Assembly (NCBI GenBank): GCA_001600095.1
Contig: BCIX01000003.1
Span: 992,001 to 1,056,000 of the forward strand
Direction of reading: 5' to 3'
DNA from: Bullera alba
Lineage: Eukaryota > Basidiomycota > Tremellomycetes > Tremellales > Bulleraceae
Length of the DNA stretch: 64,000 bases
Shown here: one piece after another, positions 37,005 through 50,010 of the stretch
Numbering within the stretch: position 1 is the stretch's first letter
How the letters are laid out: the number at the start of each line of letters is the position of its first letter
Program-made: the position numbers and the translations under genes
The notes under the pieces: model-generated
Database searches by the model: none
What the model was told of the DNA's origin: nothing
What the model saw: the letters and a program-made list of their open reading frames with translations, nothing else

Positions 37005-39232
37005 ATGATCGGAAGGAGAGGGCCAGGAGGCCTTTGGATGCTGGTGATCGCCTGGCTCAGTGTCCAGGGTGTACTGGCGGGCTTTCTCGACGTGGAGATG
37101 GAGCCGTAAGTAATCGCCGAATCAGTCTATGATCGCCCCATCATTGACTTTTGTTCATAGGGCCTATCAATGCGGCTACTCGACTGTAACGTGAGTCCAA
37201 TCTGAAGGCCGGACTGACGTTCCAGGTGGTCTGGAGATGACGGTCCGTATCATCTGCTTCTCACACCGGTGAGTTTGTTTCGGTGAAGACGTTTTACACG
37301 TAAACTGACCATTTCTCAGACGGATCACATCGCCCATGGCTATAATGTGCGCACGGTCTTACCTCCTTCTGACGCTCAAGCTGACAATCTCTAGGTATGG
37401 GTACCCACGATCCCGAATGGGACCTATTCGTACAACCTCACGATCAATCAGCCCGCCGGAATGCAATTTGTACTCACAATGTGGGGAGCCAGCGGAGTGA
37501 CTCGGGCAGGAACGACCGACGTGATGAGTGAGTGATCCGACCTGCTCAGCGCTGACAGGACAGCCGTTCGACCACCAGGCAACCCCAACGCAACATGTTT
37601 CCTCACCGATGAGGAGATTCTCGGTCTCTACACGTTTTCCTTCAACATCACCGACACTTCAGGAGGATATCCCCCTCAGTGCTCAAACCTGAGCATGACT
37701 TGGCCAACGTCATTGGAATCAGTAGTGGAGGGAGCGGCAAACGCGACGGCTCAACAAGTCATATCTGTGGGCAATGGTACTGCCAGTCTCGCCGACCGGG
37801 ATGACGAATACGAAGACTACGATGAGCGTGACGTGAGCTCGTCGGATCACGCGGGGAACACCACATACCCACCAACCATGTTTGGTGTGATTCCACTCGG
37901 CAACGCGTTCTCCATTCCGATCACCTATGATAGGAACTCGAAATACGGACGCTATTTACCAGAGTCTTCGCGTTCCGACCATCCAACCACGATGACGAAA
38001 CAAGGTGTCACCTATCTCGAATGGGAGATTGAGCTGGCTCGAGGCACCAGATTCATCCTCGTTGCCGGTATCGGTAGTGATCAGCAATGGGCGTCTGGCG
38101 GATCAAGCAGGATGTTGACGGTTGGTCAAGGAGGTCAAGCCTGTGTGGGGTCTGCAACCGATCCTAGTGGCGACGGTGTGCCTAGTGTCACTGCGTGAGT
38201 AATTGCCGCCTGAACGTGGCTGATGTCAGTTCGCCCAAATCTTCCACCAAAAACTACACCATCAAAGTCGTCCTTGCCTGCGTTCTCTCCGTCTTGGGCA
38301 CATTGCTAGTGGTCGGAATCCTATTCTTCTGCTGTCGACTGCAACGTCGTCGCAAGGAATCGCCAAGCAAGACTGGTTCGCTCAAGGTGTTGACTCGAGA
38401 AGGTGCATCAAAGTACAACTCGCAAGACAGCGACGGTTTCGGATACGCTGACATGCCGCTCGACCTCATCGCGTCGAGAGACGGTGGACACATCCAATCG
38501 CCCATCTTGACCAATACCCGGGGATTGCCTATGGACTCGCCTTCAACAATGACACCTACGGATGGAGAATCGAACCATGCCCTGCTCAACCGCGCGCCCG
38601 GCGGATCAACACGGGATCCGGACGCTGTTGGAACTTATACCACCGACTTGTCCTCGCGCGACAACTATCCACCATATCGAAACGTGATGAACCGCCAGCA
38701 GTCGACCGACCCACTTCTGCGGAGCGGTACATTGTCTCCAGTGGGCACAGGGACGTATCCCACAGTATCCACTCACCGCCCCTTGACCCTTCATGATAGG
38801 ACGATGGGTCTGCCCCAGGAGAACGACGAGGAGGATGTGCCGGATCTCAAGCGGGAGACGCTGGCTTACCTCGGTGACGGGCCGAGTTCATCAAACCAGC
38901 AAGATCAAGCACAAGCAGGACGAGCTCCAGCCCCTCGACGTCGCAGGCGACCCGAGTCGGGAGAGGAAATGGAGTACGTGGTACACCGTGATGCGGGACG
39001 GATACGCAACAATGAGCAGAATGCTCGTCAGCCTCGAGTACTGGAGCTACCGCCTAGGTACGAGGAGCTGAATTGGGATGGAGAACCTCGCGAAGGCGAG
39101 GACGCCGAGGAACATGCGCACGACACTCATCAGAGCAGCGGGAGCAATCCATCAATCGGAAGTGCGAGCGTCCACGAATCGACGGGAATGATACAAGAAG
39201 CGCAGAGGGAGGAGGCAAGGATGACGCGGTGA
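37005..39232 (+). CDS. single-pass glycosylated surface protein (unknown, sensor-like architecture)
   Basis: About 650 residues, seven exons. The start MIGRRGPGGLWMLVIAWLSV is a signal peptide with likely cleavage near VLAG. The extracellular part (about residues 26-390) has conserved-looking Cys (AYQCGY, NATCFL, PPQCSN, GQACVG) and many N-glycosylation sites (NGTYSYNLT, NATC, NITD, NLSM, NATA, NGTA, NYT). A single membrane helix, VVLACVLSVLGTLLVVGILF, is followed by FCCRLQRRRK and a long cytosolic tail of Ser/Pro-rich and acidic low complexity containing RPLTLHD, PRYEELNW and many possible phosphorylation sites. The layout resembles fungal cell-surface sensors, but the ectodomain is not a WSC domain and I recognise no family. 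Confidence 0.8.
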
Positions 39233-39424
39233 CAGAGGATGAATCTAATATGTAATCTAGTAGATCTTGGGTGTACAAGTATCTTTGACATGGACATGTA
39301 TCGCCTTCCACCCTATCGGAGCTTTGAATCGAACGTGATAGCAGATGCATGTTGTGAGACCTTTTCTAAATGATATTTCGTTATGACTGTAAGCCCAAGT
39401 AGTGCAAGCGGTGCAAACGTGCCC

Positions 39425-41330
39425 TTATATTCCGAGCTGTGGACTATCAGTGTCGCCCTGACCCGCGCCCTCACATTACTCACCTCGTTCTCGAGCAAGA
39501 AGCCGACTCGTCGCTGAGATTTTGGCGCCGTTCGACCTCCGGTCGTCCTCATCTCCTGACAAACAAATGAATCTGGTGGACCGGCCCAGTCTTCAAGCAC
39601 ATAGTTGCCGTTGTTCCTCTGTTCGTCGTCGCCACCGCTGGTACCGAACAAGTCGAGTGCTAGCTGGGTATGTGAAACACCTCCATAGGTCGTCAAGCAA
39701 CGTGGGTTGACCAGGATCCGGGCTGGCGTGAACACCGAATTGGGGATGAGGAATGCCGAAGCGGGAAGGTCTTCCGGTTTCAGTGGCTCGGGTGCGGGAT
39801 CCGCAGTTTCTTCATCCATGGCGTCAACGTTGGTTCCCATATCCTCGTCGCCCTCGTCTTTGGGTCCTGGTCCCGGCTGTTGTCGCTTTTCTAATACCTC
39901 GACTGGCTCTTCCTCCACTGGAGCTGCTCGCTTGTGGAGCGCCTTCACCTGGTTCAAATCTCGTTTGTGCGTGTTTCCGCTGAGCTTTCTGTGAGCGCCC
40001 TTTTTGCCATTCTTCAAGGCGTCCTTCGCGGCGTCAGTCCATAGATCTCGACAGAACCACATTTGCGTCGAGTCCATGCACTGCGTGTCGGGATCCCAGT
40101 TCGGCTGATCCGCTGAAGAAGACAGGTTGTGCGGTGTTGGCGAGGATCTATACTTGATATCTCGGTAGTACGACTGTTCGGGGTCGACGACGTGTGTACC
40201 CGACTCGCAGCAAAAGACCTGCAGGGGAAGGTGCTGCTTGAACCGCTCTGTACCGATTCGATCTCGAGGTGGACCGGCTTCAGGTTTCGAGTTGGACTTT
40301 GCCTGACGGAACAAGTTGCCCTCGATGTCTCGTGTTCGCCAACTGATGCGGGGTGAGTAATGCCCAAAATGAAAAGCCAACCAGCTCACCGGTCAGAGAA
40401 GATGAAGAATCCGTTGTGCTCTGCCCAATCCATGCCGCAGACCATGGCGGCCTTGTTGAGCTCGCTGACTCGCAAACTCTCAAGCACGTCGTTGGGGCAC
40501 GTGAAGCCTTTGAGCCAGATGACCCGGTGAAACTTGATGTTTCGCTTGTGCCAGAGCTCGTGCAGTGGCTCCAGGGCCAGATTCCTCGAGGTTGCCTCTT
40601 CCAATGGGTAGTAGTTGGCAGCCGGGTCCTCTGTCATCGCTGGCACTCGTCGGATCCGGAAGGCGATACCGAGGATAGTCATGACGGCTTCGCACAGGTC
40701 GGACAAGGTCGGTGTAGAGTCCGTAGAGGCTTGATCCAGCATCGAGACAAAGAGGTTCCTCGTGCCCAATCTTCGAGCGAGCTGGACGATGATTGCCAGC
40801 TGGTCCACCAGGAAGTGATCCGCCGAATGAATGACAATGGCGATGAAATACAGGTGGTCCTTCGCTGCCAGATCTTCGTAATGGTCGTCTCTGCTGTTCT
40901 GTCCAAAAGGTCGAACGAGCGTAGGACAAGCGGCTGCGACCCATCCGTTGAACTGGAGCAGATCATCCACGACCGTCCTCATGATCTGAGTGTCCAAATG
41001 AGCCGTGTCCTTGTTGGTAATGAAAGGCTTCTGATATCGTGTCCAAAAGTCCAGAATACCGTCCGTCACCTCCACGTCGAACAGGTCTGACCGATCATCC
41101 CTGCCTTGCCTGGATTGGAGAAAGGAGAACTTTCCAACGTCTAGATATTTGTCCGACATGAGTACTCTCTCCAGTACACCATGTTTCTGAATCTCCTCGG
41201 ATTGACTTGGACCGCCAAAGAACAGAGCCCGGATGATCAGAAAACTGAAAATGGCGAGGGCAACTCTAATCGCGAGACGCTGGGTATGCGGCGTGAACGA
41301 TATGGAGGGGCTACTTGGTGCGGCGGGCAT
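39425..41330 (-). CDS. CMT1/CAP59-family alpha-1,3-mannosyltransferase-like protein
   Basis: Golgi-type glycosyltransferase of the cryptococcal CMT1/CAP59/CAP60 family, which makes alpha-1,3-mannose linkages of capsule or cell-surface glycans. Three exons give about 604 residues. Short cytosolic N-terminus, then one signal anchor LAIRVALAIFSFLIIRALFF (type II). Catalytic-domain blocks: LFVSMLDQASTDSTPTL, VIWLKGFTCPNDVLE, AAMVCGMDWAEHNGF, SDRWRTRDIEG (spanning an intron), and the family C-terminal NPRCLTTYGGVSHTQLA. Between about residues 440 and 510 is a charged insert with three Lys-Arg sites (HKRD, HKRA, EKRQ) not typical of the core. Start at 41330; end uses a last small exon NELGI. Converges with the surface-protein gene (192 bp apart). 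Confidence 0.88.
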
Positions 41331-41970
41331 GTCGGGCGAAGGAGCTTGTGGTGATATGCGATTGTGTCGACGGCGTGACTCTCCGAAGCCCGGGTTCGGA
41401 CCGCGAGGACCGGCTGTTGGAGGAGCGACCGTTTGGTGAGCCCAAAAGTCCGTTTGATGAGCCGATGGTACACTTACAGGAGGATAGTATTTTGGCGAGT
41501 GGTACGCGAGCTACCGAGGTAGCTCCGAGTAGAGCTAACAGGAGATCGCAGAAGGAGGCAACTGCTCGACCCTCTGGGGCGATTGGGGCGGATCAAAGGT
41601 GGTCCTCCACACGGGCGACCACGTGTGATGCCGTCCAGGAAGCACTTATAGAGCGCGGATAGTCGTGCGAGCCGTTTCAAAGTCCACTATCTCTCTCCAA
41701 TTGCGGGTCGAGTAATTCTAACAGATGCGAGATGCAATGAGTCTACTTGCGATATCGCCATCTAATCTCTAGAGCAGCTGGACGTGAAAGAATCTCGTGT
41801 TCAGGGTCCTCTAAAAGTGGAACGCGACGTGCGGAATCAATTGACCACGTGGTGCACATGTCTGTGTTACATGCCCGCAGCCCTAAAACAGGTAGGCAAT
41901 AGGTACGAGTCACTGCTCTACGCTAAATTTAAAGTATACAAGCAGGCTACCCTGCTACTGACTCCATAGT
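41331..41970. other. intergenic region CMT1-like / BOR1
   Basis: 640 bp: promoter of the mannosyltransferase gene and 3' end of BOR1. Open frames here (for example 41315-41662) are shadows or chance; nothing supportable. Confidence 0.5.
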
Positions 41971-44566
41971 CTATGGAGACGGATCAGCATCCTGTCTTAC
42001 AGCTTGGCCGATCGGGTCACTCACGAAAGGACTCGCCACGGGACCATCTAAGATGTTCAATTCCTCCTCAGAGAACCCTAAGCGGGGTACGATCCAGAAT
42101 CGGATGGGTACCAACAGCATGATTATGACTGGGAATCCAATGGCCGCGATCGTCTACGAGTGGATCAGCTTGTCAATTGCATAGTGGACATATTCGAGAC
42201 AGCTCACCTGGGTGATGGCGAAAGTCGCACCGAAACCGATCAATTCGACCAAGAGGAAGATGAGGATTCGTGATTTCCTGACCTTGTTCAAAGGGTCCGT
42301 CGGGGATGTGGCCCGTCGATCTCTGATGAGGTATAGCATCTTCTCGGTTACGCCAGATGTCAATAACGCATCAGTGCCCATGTACCACTGTATACAATTA
42401 GCTCTTGCTCAAGTGTTTGCTCGACTCACGAAGAGTCCACCGAGGACGCCCTTGGGGATGAGGCCAAGAACATGCTCAAACGGTTTTGTCATCAAAACAA
42501 GACCTGAGTGCAAGTCAGAACCCGAGTTTCACAAGACGAGTTTGCACTTACAGAAACAACCCTGGGCGAGATTGGAAATCCTCTGTTCGACGACGGCGAT
42601 TGGGATCTCTCGCTTGCCCTTGTTCGCCTCGCTCTCCAATTTGCGCTTCTTTACCACCTCGCTCAAGCTCCTCTTCATCTTCTTTCCTTTCTGAGTCCTC
42701 CTCATCGAGCTCTCCCCTTGCTCCAGCTCGGACAATTCCACAGCTTGCTCGTCCCTCCAATCAGGCGCGGTACTGGATCTAGGCTCCTCGCTTTCGGATT
42801 CCGACACCATTGTCATTGACGACGTGGTAGAAGCGTCAGAGTACCCCATGACAACCAAAGACGCAGTGTGCATCGGTGCCTGCGGTATCAAGCCATTTGG
42901 TGCGGGCAGACCAAGTAGTCCAGCGACAAAGGTGGTGATGCCCAGTAAGAAGAAGTCCCAATGGAATCCAGCTGGCTTCTTCAAGGGGAACTCGGATCCT
43001 TGTGCAATGAGAGCCTGTACAGGTCAGTCACCTGGCTTTCAGCGAGGCCGTGAAATGACTCACCGATACATTGGCGTCAAAGTAGAAGAGGATGAACAAG
43101 ACGATTCCAAATGGAAACGCGATGCCGACATACTTGGCATCGAGTGTCCAGAATCGAACTAGCCAGCTTCGACCACCAACCGGCGAGAAGCTGGTGCGAG
43201 TCACAGGCAGGGTCATATCGGGTTCCGTGACGTATCTATGATACCGTTAGTTCTAATCGGTACGCTCACTCACTCGTGGAATCGACCCCAATAGGCAAGA
43301 CCGGTCATTGCGATGATAGTAAGCGGCATTCCGTAGTCGGAGCACAATCGTCTAATGCCTTTGTTGGCATACCCAGACTTTGCTAGGGCGTTAAAGTAGT
43401 GTGGCAGAACGAGAGTGACAACTGCCAAGCTGGATACAAACGTCAGAAATGACCGGAGAACAGGATACGTATACCACTCACAAAACACCGAGGATACCGG
43501 CTGGTGTAGAGGACTGGTTGAATTGCCTGGTGACAACTTGAATACCATATTGAACATACACGGCTGCGACGTAAAAGCCGAAGGTATCGCACGAAAATCG
43601 AGTGACGTATTTGAGTCCCGCGCAAGCTACAAGAGCGCCAATTAGTCCTTTGCGGGATACTGTCATGGAAGGTGCTACTTGCCGTTAGTCAACGCAGCGA
43701 TCCAGTGGAGGATAGCAGCCCAGAGATAAACCCATCCGATGAATTCAAGATACTGGAAGCCATCCTCCCTGCCCTCGAAAATCTCGTAAATGACCTTGTT
43801 GAACACGGTAATTGGGCCTGGAGGAAGATTAGCGCAGGTCTCCGTTCGAGGTAGAAGTACAGCAACACACCGGTGACTCCGGAAATGAGCAACGGCTGAC
43901 CGCCGAAGAATGAGGCGAATCCAGCTGCGAGGAACTGGACCGGATCAGTACAAGTTCTGTTTGAGCAGTAGTCCCTACTCACCGAAGCAAGCAGGACTTC
44001 CTGTACACCGTATTGACCAGTGGCTTCCTGTGAAGGAGTCAGTCGTTAGAACTCGCGGGGTTTCCGACTGATTCACAATCAGGTCCAGTGAGAACGCTGG
44101 ACCAGCAATCGTCAGTATGACCTCCGAGCTTTGATCTTAGTTATGTGCTCACCGATTCCTGGCAAGACATTTGCAAAGAAGATGAACTGTGCGTCATTAG
44201 CAACCGTCTCCCGCGGGCTCTCGACAAGGTACCCACCCATGTCGAAGGTATGACTCTGTAATTCCAAGCATCTGTCCAATCACTGACATACCAAGGCAAC
44301 CGCCTCCGTACATCATGGTACATCCCCCTTCCAAACCAGCTGATCCATCGATTCGCTCCACGATCTGTCTTATCCGAACCACCTCTGCCTTGCTCTGCAG
44401 TATGTTGGTCCCCCTCGACGAACCGGGTTTCCCGCAAGGGACTCGTCGTCGGGTGCAGCAGTGTCATGGGCGGTTCAGGTGGATTCGGAGGCGGCTCTCT
44501 TCGTGGCAAGGCTGTGTGTGAGGCCACTGGCGATCTAGAGGAGGAGGATCTCCGTGTCATCGGCAT
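41971..44566 (-). CDS. BOR1: borate/anion transporter BOR1 (SLC4 family)
   Basis: Plasma-membrane exporter of borate and related anions, in the bicarbonate/anion exchanger family. More than ten small exons run from MPMTRRSSSSRSPVASHT to DADPSP. Family blocks: IFFANVLPGIAFSLDL, QYGVQEVLLASV, FFGGQPLLISGVTG, EFIGWVYLWAAILHW, RFSCDTFGFYVAAVY, VGIAFPFGIVLFILF, TFVAGLLGLPAPNGLIPQAP and RLGFSEEELNILDGP. Between the span with PAPNGLIPQAP and the next lies a long charged cytosolic loop (SEVVKKRKLESEANKGKREI) larger than in plants. The N-terminal tail is Pro/Ser-rich. Exon joins in the middle were checked only by family continuity. Confidence 0.88.
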
Positions 44567-45039
44567 CGCGGGCGGTATGACAGAGTTGGCGAACTATTAT
44601 TGCGCTCGATGTGAATGGTGTTGAGACCTCGAACAGTGCACCCACGCCATGAGGATGTCGATGTTGAGCACACTTGAAGTATGCTATTCCAATATTTAGG
44701 TGTTGCTCGCTGCCTGGCACAGCGATGCTCTCGAACCTCTTCTGAGCTCTGTAACCAGCCAGCCAAAACAACGTAACGAGTAACGGCAAAACCGCCGAAT
44801 AAACGCCTTTCGGCAGGTGGTGATGCGGCTTGATGCGGTGAGCGCTGGTGAGCGGAATCCGGGTGGAGCTCGGAGTGACAATTACTACTTCGAGTCGAGA
44901 CCTGTCGAGACATGCTTGACTGCAGGACAAGGAACCGCCGGGATGGGTTTAACAGTCTGCCATGTGCATGCTCCGCGACATGTGTGCAACATGATTTAGA
45001 ATTTCGAATATCGATCTCGTCTCTTCGCGCTTCGTCCTC
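44567..45039. other. intergenic region BOR1 / DUF427
   Basis: 473 bp with the BOR1 promoter and DUF427 3' end. No gene seen. Confidence 0.5.
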
Positions 45040-45665
45040 CTAGACACTCGGCACTCCCACCTTCAGCCCCGCCTTTCCGATGTAGAAGGCCACTCGTCCG
45101 GCTACCTGCTCCGCGCCTTTCTTAGGGGTAGGGTAGAACCTACTCGTGCAAGGTTGGCGTCAGCTGTGCCGATCACGCTTCGGACTCGGTCTCTTGGCAA
45201 ACGAGTCGAACTCGAGGATGTCGAGTCGATCTTTCGCTCGGATCCGTCATGTTCAGCATGCAAAATACCTCACCAAGCGATATCCTTCAACACCTCTCCG
45301 TCCTCTTTCTCGTAGTTGAAGTAGCTTGCATCGCCTACTTCAGTCAGCGTGATGCCAAGCAGTGACTGCGCATTGGTTATGGATAAAGACTAAGAGTCTC
45401 AGAGAGACTAAGCAAGACCCACCTTTCCACGGGCAATGGGTATGAGTTTTCGATTCGGTGAATCGTGATCGATCAACCAGAGCGCTTTCTTGGAAGTACC
45501 AGCTTCGCCACATATGTAAGCAAGACCACAGAGGTTTCAGATTCGAAGAGGAGGGTGGACCGATCAGGCGACTCACTTGCCCTCTACTTTGGTCAGATCG
45601 CTGGTTGCGGCTTGAGCGAGGACCTTATCCCCGAGGAAGATTGCAGTTTGAGCGTCTGCGGACAT
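45040..45665 (-). CDS. DUF427 domain protein
   Basis: 115 residues from four exons. Start MSADAQTAIFLGDKVLAQAA. The DUF427 signature is clear: DASYFNY near residue 65, DIAWFYPTPKKGAEQVAGR (residues 80-98, with Trp made across an intron), then VAFYIGKAGLKV. DUF427 proteins are small beta-rich proteins of unknown biochemical role found in bacteria and fungi, often as single-domain stress or accessory proteins. The last intron (about 137 nt) is long for this genome, and its acceptor was chosen because it restores DIAWFYP. Head-to-tail with the DHA1 transporter gene upstream. The identity is reliable; the function is unknown. Confidence 0.85.
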
Positions 45666-45938
45666 GTTGCTTGGATGATGGATTGTCGGTTGACAGCGAG
45701 ATACGGTAGATGAGCTGTTTGAAGTAAAGTGTTCTACTAATCTCACCACGATCGATCAGCTGCTGCTGGTCACCATGACCGACGGTCGGGCGAGTGCCTT
45801 TGATGGCGTCACCACCTTGTAGCCGGGCCGATCGCTGTGAAATCGACAAACCCTCCGTTGTCAAATCACCAATACTGCTACATGACCTATTCTACCCTAC
45901 AGCAAGCTGACTACGATATACCTACGGCCTAGATCGGC

Positions 45939-48590
45939 TCATCCGCCACCATGCACTGACGCTCCAGACAGCGAGACCGTCCTCTTCAATACCTCTTGCA
46001 CCGGCGGCATCTCCCCCTTGCCCGTTCTGACACTATCACTCCTCGTGACCGTCCCTCTCCCAGCTTCGACGTTACTGACGGTATTCTTGCGATGACCGCG
46101 CAGTGGAGGTGATGTAACCAAATGGCCCGGATGCTCATTCTCATCTTCGTGCTCGGCAGACATCCCCCTTTCCACATTTCCGTCTACTTTCTCAAGCTCG
46201 ACGCCGTGCTTCTCGTCTTCGGCAACTTCCATCCCATACTTCCCATTCGCCTTCTCTCGCCATATATGCCCATACCGCAGCGTAAGCAGCAACACACCAC
46301 AAGCCAGCCACTGGAAATAGTCAGCAGGAACCGGGTTTCATACGTTCGATTTACCACTTACACTGATGACTGCAGCTATGGTCATTGTCCAGCCCCACCC
46401 AATGGCATCCGACAAAGGCAGAACAAAGGCTGACGCCGCAGCAGAAAAGATGTATCGCAAACCTGTCGAGGCTTTAGCTTGATTTCCAGCCAGGAACCCA
46501 TCGACTTACAGTTGTTCACGGCTATCGTCTCGGCACTCCGCTTCTGCATACAGTCGACGAGACTATCCAAATATCAGTCCGAACTGGTTGATATTCAACT
46601 GCTCTCCGCTCACTAGGTATTCAATGGGGTCAGGATGATCATCAGAGAGATTCCAGACAAGATGAGAAAGACCACAGGAGGTCCAACACCACCAGCACTG
46701 GCAGGTAACTGGTCAGCGTCTGAGTGTTTAGCTACGGACCTTCAATCACTCACGAGTACTCGACCAACCACCCATATGCGACTCCACGGCGTCAATCACA
46801 CTGATCGATTAAATCATTCGCCTAGACTCACGACATGATATTGGCATCAATATGCCACTGGGAATCAAAGTCGTCTGAAGTCTATCTTCAGGTCGTCGAT
46901 ATCCCCTCTTGTTCATGTACTTCACGACGGTCCGGTCGGCCAAAGCTGAGGTGACGGTAATATCAGCACACTACTGATCACAGCGGTCAGGATCCCACTC
47001 ACGGCCGGCTATCCTAGTCCCGATAAAGTTGCCGCCTCCATTGGCGATATAGAGGCACGCAGCAACGGCGACATTGGTGATTCCGTATCGAGTTTGCTAA
47101 GTGACGGTAAGAGGAGATACGACACGCTCCTCCAGAGTCGACTCACGAAGATTGTACCTGGTGTGTCGTCAGTATCGTACCTGACGAGATATCAATCGAC
47201 TTACCCAATGGCACCACGAAGCAGTAGGTCTCCAACATGACGCAACTCGACACGAAGGACTACTTTTGTCAGCTCCGGCTATCCAGACCGAGGTGTGACC
47301 CACCCCTGCAGCGATATTGGCCCATCGAAATAGGCCAAGACTGGTCAATGGATTGAAACGATACAGGATAAACTTCTTCCCAGTCTCGGCTTTGAGAGTT
47401 GTATGTGGGAGTGGTGGATGTGAAGTCTCGGGCAGGAAGAAGAAGGTAAGAAAGACGGACAAAGCTCCCAGACCGGCGAGCCAATACCTAAGTCGAGTTC
47501 AGCGGTGTTATCAAAGGATGCTCGTTACTCGCTCACTGTGATGCCCGCCATGATAGCTACCAGGATTGCAGATCAGCAGATGTCATACGACAGGCTCGAG
47601 GTGATTACTCACCGCAGTGTACTCCGTGAACAGTCCGCCGATGAGTGGAGCGAATGACGGTCCCATGAGGGCCTAGCGAATGTCAGGCCGATGCCTCGAC
47701 GGATCCATAGACGAGACTCACTCCGCAATAGTACCATCCCATGGCGTTGGCTCTCTCCGTTGGTCTGTTCACTATCAGCACTACACCTGCGAGTCTGTAA
47801 CGTTTGTCTTACCTGAAGATATCACCTATGCTCCCCGCACCGACGGCTAGGACGCAACTTCCGCCAAATCCCTGCAAGATCCTTGTTCCAATGAGATCTC
47901 CAACATTCCTGCTCAAAGCGACTCCTATTGAAGCGACGACGTGGATCGGCATGCTGATTAGGTATACCGGGCGTCTACCGTAAAAACCAGATAAGGGTGA
48001 CCATAACAGCGGCGCCACTCCTATCGTCACCAGAAAGATGGCGACAGTGTAGTTGATAACGGCCTCGGAGGTATTAAGATCCGTGGCCATCTGCGGTATT
48101 GAAGGTAGAAGGATGGAAGAAGTGACGGCTGAGATTTGGTCAGAGCATGTTGGGGTTATTTGTAAGTTGTGGCAAACTCACGAGAGATGAAAGCGGAATA
48201 TGATACAATGGCCATAATGACCTTCTTCCTCCCTGGGGAGAACCTGTCATATACGTCTCGTGGCCGCCCATCTATCATGTCTGAGTCTGATACCGCAGAT
48301 TTCTCTTTCTCGTCGTGATTGGAGTCCCGCGAGTCACGACCGATCCCACTCGATTGGGTTGGTCGGGGCTCTGCGTTGTCCGTTGCAGCAGTCAGAACTC
48401 CAGCAGCACCAGCATCCTTGACGTTCTGAGAGGGGTCTGAGTTACTTCCTAGGCTGACCGTCGAAGTACTTGCGCCACCGTCATTCTGGTGCGGAGCCTT
48501 CGCTCCACTGATTCCATTCGCCGACATGAGCGTTGAAGTGGTACTAATGATCGACGAACTGTCCGACCTGTTGTCAGATTTCTTGATCAT
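45939..48590 (-). CDS. MFS transporter, DHA1 (drug:H+ antiporter-1) type
   Basis: Multi-exon gene (about 12 exons) for a 12-span major facilitator. The N-terminal 140 residues are cytosolic, Ser/Thr/Asn-rich and acidic. TM1 onward: KVIMAIVSYSAFISR, SSILLPSIPQMATDL; motif A-like PLSGFYGRRPVYLISMPI; RILQGFGGSCVLAVGAG; then PTERANAMGWYYCG, LMGPSFAPLIGG and FFLPETSHPPLP. The C-terminal tail after the last helix (LLLTLRYGHIWRE) is about 100 residues, highly charged. The PSIPQM and RILQGFGG patterns fit polyamine/multidrug DHA1 exporters; substrate is not readable. Internal exon joins are approximate. Confidence 0.85.
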
Positions 48591-50010
48591 TGATGCTGAC
48601 TCCAGGTATCATCTGTCGAGTCGAGCATCCGTACGTCGAAATGTACGATAGTTACAGTATACAGTCTGCAATCGAGTAGATAGGTGATCATATGGCAACC
48701 CAGAATAGCAGTCGGAGATGGGCGATGTAAAAAACGCTGCCTGTGTCGATCGGATTTGACCGACAAACCGGTCCGTCTTAACCGGCGCGTGAGTCGTGAC
48801 GCGTGACCATGGAGGACCCAGGTGGTGGTGACTCACCGGTGGCAGCGACCAGCAGCAATCGCTCACTGTCCTCGTGCCACCTGGTCAGTGCTCACGACTC
48901 CGGAGTCGACCCAGTACTACTGCGCACCCGCGATGGGTGCGATATAAGTGGCTCGTTTCGAGCGACTCCGCTGGACATGTCGTCCGCCAATTTCGAGTGG
49001 CTTTCGCCCAGTCTGAATCGCTGAACAACATCGCTGGTTGACCTTCTGCTCTGATGCTCCTCGCGGCCTCGTCGACCGTGGGGGCGGCATCTGAGCTGCG
49101 CTTCATGGTCACAGATGCTGATCTATGACCGCGACATATACTTCAAAGGTTCTAATCCGCACATGCAATAAGGACACACAAGGACGATCTGCTGTGCTAC
49201 AAGTGACTCTGGACCCAGCATTGAGCATTCCACCGTTCGCGGATACCAAAAACGGCATCCCCACCGTGTGGCCAGCACCGCTATCCTATACGCCGGGGCT
49301 GTGGCAGGATAGGGGACGAGATCCGGTGGTCGTCCGCTGGCCAGGCGGATCGAGCCCGGATCACAGCCTATTCGATGTCCAAGCAATCTCAGTCGGGCCT
49401 TTGGGCGGGCGTATGACAAGAAGGCGGTTCGTTTAGGCTGACCGGTGAGAACATGAGAAATCAGAATACGCGGTTTCGCAGTCTTTGCGAACGCGCCTGT
49501 CACCAACTGGGTGTCTCACTCGCGCGTATGTGGCTCCGGCGTTATGACTAGCGCCGGTGCTGTCCTGGTGCTCGAGGTGATTTAGATGGCGACGGGGCTT
49601 GCCAGAATGTCCAGTCCAGCCCGTCACGGGTCATGGTTTCTGAAGACACGCAATGCGAATTACATGTGGTTTGTAGTCTGCATTGGGTTCTGGTAATAAG
49701 CTGGGCTTCCCGGTTGTAATCGAGCTACGAATTCATGTTCTCGCGTCTAATCAAAACTTTCGTGTGACTAGTGTAAACATTGAGCATCCCTCATCCCAGC
49801 TCGACGCGTCGACGCGAACTGTTGGTTTATTTCCCAAGAGCTTGCGGCATGGCTTGCGGAACTTTCACTTGGCGTTGACTTCTCGTACTTCAAATCCATT
49901 CACTTGCTTTCCATAGCGATCACTCCATCCACCTCCTTCTGACGACTCGTGCGACTCGTTAGCGAATCGAACCTTCACCTTGTGGACACACTCGCCCATA
50001 TCTAGTCATC
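48591..50010. other. 1.4 kb intergenic region
   Basis: Promoter of the DHA1 gene and DNA before the recombinase relic. Only small frames without recognisable content. A CCGGCG...CGCCGG inverted repeat with a 10-base loop lies near 49536. Confidence 0.45.
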
